Source: an uncultured Varibaculum sp.
GTDB taxonomy: Bacteria > Actinomycetota > Actinomycetes > Actinomycetales > Actinomycetaceae
Assembly: GCA_947253735.1 (NCBI GenBank)
Contig: CAMYAU010000016.1
Coordinates: 1-19,129 of the forward strand
DNA length: 19,129 nt
Direction of reading: 5' to 3'
This document shows positions 15,160 through 19,129 of the stretch, piece after piece (position 1 is the stretch's first letter; each line of letters starts with the position of its first letter). The notes below the pieces were generated by a model. The model was not told the DNA's origin. It did not search any database and saw only the letters and a list, made by a program, of their open reading frames with translations. Position numbers and translations under genes: made by a program.

Positions 15160-16032
15160 ATGAACCCGTTTTTTATTGCCTCTCCCTCCCAAGGTGTCTG
15201 GTATTTAGGACCGATTCCCCTACGTGCCTATGCCTTTGCCATCCTCCTCGGCGTCTTTTTGGCCTGTCTATGGGCTTCCCGGCGTTATAAAGGACGCGGA
15301 GGTGACCCGGAGGTAATCGTGGACTTGGCGATCTGGGTAGTTCCCATCGGTATTATTGGAGCCCGGATCTACCATGTTTTGAGTAAGTGGCAAGACTATT
15401 TTGGCCCTACTGGCGATCCCAGAGAAATCCCGCTGATCTGGCATGGTGGTCTAGCTATTTGGGGAGGGGTGATCGCTGGGACTATCACCGCCTGTTTGGT
15501 GTTGCGGCACCGCCAGTTGAAAATCGCTCCGGTGGCCGATGCAATTGCCCCGACGATACTGGTGGGGCAAATTTTTGGTCGCTTAGGTAACTATTTCAAC
15601 CAGGAACTTTTTGGTCGTCCCACCACTTTGCCTTGGGGGCTACAAATTGATCTACAGCATCGTCCGCTCGGTTTCGAACAATACGCGACTTTTCACCCGA
15701 CTTTCCTTTATGAAATGTTGTGGAATCTAGCAGCGATTGGGGTGTTGCTATGGATAGAGCGGCGTTTCCGTCCACGCGGCGGCATGATGATGGGGTTCTA
15801 TCTGTGTGCCTATAGCTTGGGGCGTTTTTGGGTAGAGAATTTGCGGATGGATCAGGCTAACCAGTTCCTAGGCTTGCGAGTAAATGCTTGGACTTCTCTG
15901 CTGATGTTTGTCCTAGGGATGGCACTGGCGCTCTGGTGCTACCGCCAAAATTTCTCCCGCCGGCAAGAGAATAAAATTAAAGAAGACGCCTTGGAAACCC
16001 CAGATAGCGACGCTAAATCAATATCACAATAG
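15160..16032 (+). CDS. lgt: prolipoprotein diacylglyceryl transferase Lgt
   Basis: A 290-residue integral membrane enzyme that moves diacylglycerol from phosphatidylglycerol to the lipobox cysteine of prolipoproteins. The family signature GRLGNYFNQELFGRPT begins at about residue 140, with R141 and N144 matching essential positions. IPLRAYAFAILLGVFLACLW, IPLIWHGGLAIWGG, HPTFLYEMLWNL and GRFWVENLRMDQ are further conserved blocks, and about seven hydrophobic segments are visible. The tail (about 265-290) is charged and cytoplasmic. I chose ATG 15160, giving MNPFFIASPSQGVWYLGPIP, over the overlapping upstream extension into trpC. The ribosome binding site is weak (AGAAAG), so translation may be coupled to trpC. 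Confidence 0.94.
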   Translation: MNPFFIASPSQGVWYLGPIPLRAYAFAILLGVFLACLWASRRYKGRGGDPEVIVDLAIWVVPIGIIGARIYHVLSKWQDYFGPTGDPREIPLIWHGGLAIWGGVIAGTITACLVLRHRQLKIAPVADAIAPTILVGQIFGRLGNYFNQELFGRPTTLPWGLQIDLQHRPLGFEQYATFHPTFLYEMLWNLAAIGVLLWIERRFRPRGGMMMGFYLCAYSLGRFWVENLRMDQANQFLGLRVNAWTSLLMFVLGMALALWCYRQNFSRRQENKIKEDALETPDSDAKSISQ

Positions 16033-16096
16033 CGATATTAGTGCTGGCTCAAGCGGGTTAGTCCTTAATTGGGGTGGAAACACTGCCCGAACTAGC

Positions 16097-16108
16097 TAGG
16101 ATAGGGGT
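16097..16108 (+). promoter_or_regulatory. -10 element for probable leaderless pyk mRNA
   Basis: TAGGAT (16097-16102) followed by AGGGGT and ATG 16109. The 6-base gap puts the likely transcription start at the start codon. No clear -35 is seen in the 76-base space after lgt. Confidence 0.5.
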
Positions 16109-17533
16109 ATGCGCAGAGCGAAGATTGTATGTACTTTAGGGCCGGCGACTAACTCTCCGTCCCAAATCGAAAAACTGGCTAAGGCTGGGATGAACGTGGC
16201 GCGGATTAACCGTTCGCACGGCAGCCAAGAAGAAGCAGAAGTAACTATCGCCAATATTCGGCGGGTGGCCTTGCAAACTGGTAATGCCATCGCGGTGCTG
16301 GTGGATTTACAAGGACCCAAAATTCGTTTAGAAACTTTCGCCACGGGTCCCCAGACTTTAGAGAAAGGCGATACCTTCACGATTACCACCCGGGATGTTC
16401 CCGGGGATAAAGAAATCGTGGGCACCACTTTCAAGGGGCTACCGGGGGATTGCCACCCCGGCGACGTCCTCTTAATAGATGATGGAAACGTACAGGTACG
16501 GGTGAAAGAGGTCACCGATACGGATGTAGTTACCGAGGTAGAAGTACCTGGGGTGGTCTCCGACCATAAGGGACTTAACCTGCCGGGAGTGGCGGTTTCG
16601 GTACCGGCGCTTTCTGAAAAAGATCAGGATGATTTGCGCTGGGCGCTGCATCAGGGCGCCGATATTATTGCGTTATCTTTTGTGCGTAGTGCCGATGATT
16701 TTGAGGATGTTAAGCGGATTATGGACGAGGAGGAAGTCCATATTCCGGTTATCGCCAAGATTGAAAAGCCGCAGGCAGTTGAACGGCTAGTGGAAATTGT
16801 GCAGGCTTTTGATGGCATTATGGTAGCGCGCGGTGACCTAGGGGTAGAAATGCCGTTGGAGGCGGTACCGCTAGTACAAAAACGAGCCATCGAGCTGGCT
16901 CGCCGCTATGCCAAGCCGGTTATTGTGGCCACTCAGGTTTTTGACTCGATGATTCATAATCCCCGTCCCACCCGCGCGGAAGCCTCGGACTGCGCGAACG
17001 CGATTTTGGATGGGGCCGATGCGGTGATGCTGTCGGGAGAAACTTCAGTGGGGGCCTACCCGATTGATGCGGTGCGACTGATGGCGTCGGTTATTACCAA
17101 CGTGGAAGAAAACGGGGGAGATCGGATTGCTCCGCTGACTACCTATGCTCATGATCGCGCTGGGGTACTTTCGATTTCAGCGGCTCGAGCAGCTGAAATG
17201 CTGGATCTAAAGTTCATGATTGCCTTTACGCAGGGCGGCACTACCGCGCGTACTATGTCGCGTCTACGTTCGCCGATTCCGATGCTGGCTTTCACACCGT
17301 TAGAAGCCACGCGCAATCAGTTGGCGGTTTCTTGGGGGATTCACACTTACCGGGTTCCTAATGTAACGCACACGGACGATATGGTCTGGCAAGTTGACCA
17401 AGTGCTGCAGGCGCAGGGATTAGCTAAGCGTGGAGACCAGGTAATTATCCTCGGCGGGATGCCTCCGGGGGTGCCGGGTTCTACCAACTCGATGCGGATC
17501 CATACAGTAGGGATGGAAACCGACTATCGCTAG
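16109..17533 (+). CDS. pyk: pyruvate kinase
   Basis: A 474-residue glycolytic enzyme making pyruvate and ATP from phosphoenolpyruvate and ADP. MRRAKIVCTLGPATNSPSQI and MNVARINRSHG form the start of the A domain; the B lid lies at about 70-165. IAKIEKPQAVERLVEIV with the catalytic lysine near 218 and MVARGDLGVEMP with Mg-binding residues follow. NPRPTRAEASDCANAILDGA and VMLSGETSVGAYPIDAV are highly conserved. The C domain has FTQGGTTARTMSRLRSPIPM, where a regulatory sugar phosphate binds in some homologues. Length fits the family. It probably has its own promoter and ends in a likely terminator. Confidence 0.96.
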   Translation: MRRAKIVCTLGPATNSPSQIEKLAKAGMNVARINRSHGSQEEAEVTIANIRRVALQTGNAIAVLVDLQGPKIRLETFATGPQTLEKGDTFTITTRDVPGDKEIVGTTFKGLPGDCHPGDVLLIDDGNVQVRVKEVTDTDVVTEVEVPGVVSDHKGLNLPGVAVSVPALSEKDQDDLRWALHQGADIIALSFVRSADDFEDVKRIMDEEEVHIPVIAKIEKPQAVERLVEIVQAFDGIMVARGDLGVEMPLEAVPLVQKRAIELARRYAKPVIVATQVFDSMIHNPRPTRAEASDCANAILDGADAVMLSGETSVGAYPIDAVRLMASVITNVEENGGDRIAPLTTYAHDRAGVLSISAARAAEMLDLKFMIAFTQGGTTARTMSRLRSPIPMLAFTPLEATRNQLAVSWGIHTYRVPNVTHTDDMVWQVDQVLQAQGLAKRGDQVIILGGMPPGVPGSTNSMRIHTVGMETDYR

Positions 17534-17573
17534 TACTTTACTGCTTATTTTTAAGGGCGGGCAAAGTATTTTT
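17534..17573 (+). terminator. probable intrinsic terminator of pyk
   Basis: TACTTT (17534-17539) pairs with AAAGTA (17563-17568), with an inner CTTA/TAAG helix, followed by TTTTTAC. It starts directly after the stop codon. A second hairpin at 17579-17603 (GCCtCAGGG / CCCTGtGGC, one mismatch, loop TATCTTG) has no T-run. Confidence 0.45.
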
Positions 17574-17627
17574 ACGCTGCCTCAGGGTATCTTGCCCTGT
17601 GGCGCGCAGTGAGTTAGCTAACCACGG

Positions 17628-17656
17628 TTGACAATACCTGGATGGTAAAATATAGT
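17628..17656 (+). promoter_or_regulatory. near-consensus vegetative promoter
   Basis: TTGACA (17628-17633), a 17-base spacer, and TATAGT (17651-17656). This is the only near-perfect -35/-10 pair in the window. Transcription should start near 17663, giving a leader of about 160 bases before the small gene. Confidence 0.8.
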
Positions 17657-17662
17657 TGAACG

Positions 17663-17826
17663 CTTGTTGAAGTTTTCGGGTTTTCCTGAAAACTTGGTTG
17701 ACTGCGTGTCATCTATGTGGTGTCATGAAGTTGGCCTAAACAGGCAGGGTTCTTTGGAACCCCGGGGTTACCGGTGCGGACAATGTGCCAACCCCGTGAG
17801 ATGAAGAAGTGAATGGAGTATCAAAA
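17663..17826 (+). promoter_or_regulatory. structured 5' leader with mutually exclusive hairpins (unassigned RNA element)
   Basis: A first strong hairpin is AAGTTTTCGGG (17670-17680), loop TTTT, CCTGAAAACTT (17685-17695), with one G-T pair. A second is GGGTTC (17747-17752), loop TTTG, GAACCC (17757-17762). A third pairs CGGGGTT (17763-17769) with AACCCCG (17790-17796). The segment AACCCCGGGGTT (17758-17769) is itself a perfect palindrome, so hairpins two and three compete with a fold across it. Two short upstream frames start here: ATG 17725 (five codons including stop, MKLA) and ATG 17715 (29 residues). No known riboswitch class was recognised. Confidence 0.5.
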
Positions 17827-18033
17827 ATGGAAAAATTTAACATTGTCGAGGCAGGCACTGGCCGTCAAGCAAACAATCTGCTGATTAACACTATCTCTGA
17901 TGCGATCAGCCCCTGGTTTGCGGATGTTAGTCAAAACCGTCAGGTGCGCGAAGCAATAGCGGCTCTAGCAGATGAATCTCTGCGAGCTCGCGCGGCCCAG
18001 TATTTGGGGCTGCAACTGCGCCCGGCCGCCTAA
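17827..18033 (+). CDS. 68-residue protein of unknown function in its own strong transcription unit
   Basis: I do not recognise this family. ATG 17827 has GGAG (17815-17818) 8 bases before it; an in-frame GTG at 17809 would add six residues. The protein starts MEKFNIVEAGTGRQANNLLI, has a predicted amphipathic, mostly helical middle (NTISDAISPWFADVSQ), and an Ala/Arg/Leu-rich C-terminal half (REAIAALADESLRARAAQYL). It has no signal peptide, membrane helix or cysteine. Its codon use is like that of its neighbours. The consensus promoter, long structured leader and strong terminator point to abundant or tightly controlled expression. It may be a regulator or a stress or growth-phase protein; this is inference. 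Confidence 0.6.
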   Translation: MEKFNIVEAGTGRQANNLLINTISDAISPWFADVSQNRQVREAIAALADESLRARAAQYLGLQLRPAA

Positions 18034-18046
18034 GAGGGTGCCTGTA

Positions 18047-18080
18047 GCAGCCTTAGAAATCTAAGTTTCTTAGGTGCTGC
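18047..18080 (+). promoter_or_regulatory. three-arm alternative hairpin downstream of the small gene
   Basis: GCAGC (18047-18051) and GCTGC (18076-18080) enclose three mutually complementary arms: CTTAGA (18052-18057) pairs with TCTAAG (18060-18065), and CTAAG (18061-18065) can instead pair with CTTAG (18069-18073). Only one inner hairpin can form at a time. It lies between the stop codon and the strong terminator. Confidence 0.4.
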
Positions 18081-18090
18081 AATAAGCGAT

Positions 18091-18129
18091 CAGGTTCCCC
18101 CGCGAGGATCTCGCGGGGGAACCTGTTTT
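18091..18129 (+). terminator. very strong intrinsic terminator
   Basis: CAGGTTCCCCCGCGAG (18091-18106) and its perfect 16-base complement CTCGCGGGGGAACCTG (18110-18125) with loop GAT, followed by TTTTAGTT. It ends the small-gene transcript and is the strongest hairpin in the window. Confidence 0.88.
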
Positions 18130-18145
18130 AGTTGCCAGATATTGT

Positions 18146-18182
18146 GGGCTAATCCCGGGCTAATGCTTACTTTGGGGCTAAT
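18146..18182 (+). repeat. three GGGCTAAT direct repeats
   Basis: GGGCTAAT occurs at 18146-18153, 18157-18164 and 18175-18182, the first two 11 bases apart start to start, the next 18. The 18130-18294 gap also has small hairpins GCTCG/CGAGC (18183-18197) and CTGGAAA/TTTCCAG (18253-18270); the latter may end nitroreductase transcription on the minus strand, but it lacks a T-run. No gene is seen in the gap. Confidence 0.45.
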
Positions 18183-18294
18183 GCTCGTATTGCGAGCTAG
18201 ACCTACCCGCTTAAACCGGGAAAGCCTAGCCCCGTTATTTTGCCGGCTACCCCTGGAAATGTTTTTCCAGTCAATCCGACGATTGTTTCGCTGG

Positions 18295-18816
18295 CTAAGC
18301 CTGGTGGTTTTCCCAAAGTAACTGTTCTAGCGGTTTGCGTTCTCGGTTTTTAGTCAGGCTCGCTGGGGCTTTACCTACAGTGCACATCGTGAAGGGCACG
18401 TAGGGAGCGGCGATCTGGAACTCCCGGCAAACTAGCTCCCGATCAAAAGTGGCAAAGGGGCGCATATGTAGCCCCATGACTTCGGCTTGCAGCAACATAT
18501 TTTGCACTGCGCTGCCCAGGTCGTAGGGACCGAAATCTAGACCGTGGCGGGATGGATATTCCTGATGAATGTTAAGAATCAGCCCGGACGCATCAAGCGC
18601 CCAATCCGAAAAACCGGCTACTGCCCGGCGCAGAATCTCGTAGTTTTCATCGCCGCGAATCCCGGGAACAAACCACCATTCTTGAGCATTCATTGCCGAG
18701 GGCGCCCAACGTGCCGCCTCTAAAAGCTGGTTCATATCCTCGCTGCTTATCGAAAAGTCAGGGTCGTATTCGCGCGGACTCCAGCGCCTGCTAATGATTT
18801 TAGAAATATCAGTCAT
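18295..18816 (-). CDS. nitroreductase-family FMN oxidoreductase
   Basis: A 173-residue flavoprotein of the nitroreductase fold, normally a homodimer using NAD(P)H and FMN. RRWSPREYD at 10-18 supplies FMN-phosphate arginines, APSAMNAQEWWFV at 38-50 the second FMN contact, and YDLGSAVQNMLLQAEVMGLH the conserved helix of the family. VPFTMCTVGKAP is the C-terminal FMN strand. The substrate (nitroaromatic, quinone or flavin) is unknown. It is slightly shorter than many relatives but looks complete. ATG 18816 lies 6 bases after a TATGAT element, so the mRNA is probably leaderless. Confidence 0.87.
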   Translation of the reverse strand: MTDISKIISRRWSPREYDPDFSISSEDMNQLLEAARWAPSAMNAQEWWFVPGIRGDENYEILRRAVAGFSDWALDASGLILNIHQEYPSRHGLDFGPYDLGSAVQNMLLQAEVMGLHMRPFATFDRELVCREFQIAAPYVPFTMCTVGKAPASLTKNRERKPLEQLLWENHQA

Positions 18817-18828
18817 GTTTCTATCATA
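18817..18828 (-). promoter_or_regulatory. -10 element for leaderless nitroreductase mRNA
   Basis: On the minus strand TATGAT (18828-18823), then AGAAAC, then ATG 18816. The 6-base gap fits a start of transcription on the A of ATG. No ribosome binding site is present. Confidence 0.55.
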
Positions 18829-18870
18829 AACAGCTGCCCATAAAACGGCAGTAACAGCAAAAATAAATGT

Positions 18871-18905
18871 TTGGGCCGACAGGATTTGAACCTGCGACCC
18901 CGTGG
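18871..18905 (-). tRNA. 3' half of a tRNA gene (5' half missing)
   Basis: Read on the minus strand: CCACG as a possible 3' anticodon-stem strand, GGGTC as variable loop, T-arm GCAGG-TTCAAAT-CCTGT, acceptor 3' strand CGGCCCA and discriminator A (18871). The sequence to the right, reading back into the tRNA, lacks an anticodon loop with T33, a D-arm and a 5' acceptor strand, so the tRNA is incomplete and its amino acid cannot be named. It is either an attachment-site remnant of an integrated element lying to the right, or a tRNA gene cut by an insertion. Confidence 0.6.
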
Positions 18906-18967
18906 TGCCTCATGTCAATTTGAGCGCGAAAGTTTTTTAGGTGGCTTGGGTTTTGATGCCCGTGGTG
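18899..18967. repeat. 9-bp direct repeat CCCGTGGTG
   Basis: CCCGTGGTG occurs at 18899-18907, at the point where the tRNA similarity ends, and again at 18959-18967. The 51 bases between are GT/T-rich and non-coding. It may be chance or a mobile-element junction. Confidence 0.35.
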
Positions 18968-19016
18968 AGTTTGTTTTTGTTTCTCGCGTATTTTTTTGTG
19001 TCTTGGTTAGGAGTTG

Positions 19017-19129
19017 CTAAGTTGGGGTTTTGGCCAGGTCGGTGAGGATGCTTTGATAGCGCAGGATCTCGCGGGTGAGTTCAGCGGGATTAGTGATCTC
19101 ACGCAACTGGCGTAGCTCGTGTATTTGCG
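19017..19129 (-). CDS. probable transposase/integrase C-terminus (partial)
   Basis: The last 36 codons of a minus-strand gene that continues beyond the window; the stop is TAG at 19019-19017. The peptide includes HELRQLREITNPAELTREIL and RYQSILTDLAKTP, a charged helical tail like those ending several actinobacterial integrase-core transposases. The match is from memory and short, so the family (IS481-like or other) is not assigned. The 85 bases between it and the tRNA fragment region, rich in T and G, look like an insertion-element end without clear terminal repeats. Confidence 0.4.
   Translation of the reverse strand, partial: QIHELRQLREITNPAELTREILRYQSILTDLAKTPT

Noticed and set aside
17715..17804. 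29-residue upstream frame with a CGQC motif as a gene
   Set aside because: It has no good ribosome binding site and is forced through the hairpin arms; kept only as a possible translated leader.
17663..18090. tmRNA, RNase P RNA, 6C RNA or a c-di-AMP (ydaO) riboswitch
   Set aside because: The diagnostic conserved stretches of these RNAs (tRNA-like ends, the RNase P core, paired C-rich loops, the ydaO core) are not seen; the similarity is limited to G/C-rich hairpins.
1..18870. CRISPR arrays, insertion sequences or prophage genes
   Set aside because: No regularly spaced repeats, transposase or phage genes are seen in this stretch; the only mobile signal is at the right end.

Overview
The window looks like chromosome from a moderate-GC actinobacterium, most likely of the Actinomycetaceae (Varibaculum/Mobiluncus-like). 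This rests on a complete Pup-ligation gene set without 20S proteasome genes, an RecB-like nuclease / TrmI / ARC / Dop / Pup / PafA gene order, an FKBP-like membrane protein after pafA, and a hisF-hisI-trpC-lgt-pyk order that resembles a shortened version of the mycobacterial his/trp/lgt/pykA region. Genus assignment is inference.

Layout. 1-2401 (+): the tail of a HAD phosphatase, a MazG-like nucleotide pyrophosphohydrolase, a FAD/NAD(P) oxidoreductase and a small very acidic protein. 2417-3352 (-): an aldo/keto reductase. 3594-5082 (+): undecaprenyl-diphosphatase UppP and a HAD phosphatase. 5074-5940 (-): a RecB-family Fe-S nuclease, divergent from 6003-12983 (+): TrmI tRNA methyltransferase, the ARC/Mpa unfoldase, Dop, Pup, PafA and a membrane FKBP-like protein. 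13108-17533 (+): HisF, HisI, TrpC, Lgt and pyruvate kinase. 17628-18129: a self-contained short transcription unit with a consensus promoter, a structured leader, a 68-residue protein of unknown function and a very strong terminator. 18295-18816 (-): a nitroreductase. 18871-19129: the 3' half of a tRNA followed by a transposase-like C-terminus, probably the edge of a mobile region.

How the genes work together. ARC, Dop, Pup and PafA form a pupylation/depupylation system. Pup already ends in Glu, so deamidation by Dop is not needed. ARC stops before the C-terminal tail that docks the proteasome in mycobacteria, and no prcB/prcA lies between pup and pafA. The system is therefore probably proteasome-independent, as described for Corynebacterium. 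In the his/trp part, trpC stands alone where trpC-trpB-trpA-lgt would be expected, and hisF-hisI stand without hisA/hisH/hisB, which suggests pathway reduction or scattering.

Expression signals. Six genes (aldo/keto reductase, uppP, recB-like, trmI, pyk, nitroreductase) have a TANNNT -10-like hexamer 6-8 bases before the start codon, the arrangement expected for leaderless mRNAs. The Pup cluster, HAD, hisF and trpC instead have Shine-Dalgarno sequences. The least explained element is the 17628-18129 unit, whose leader can form mutually exclusive hairpins.
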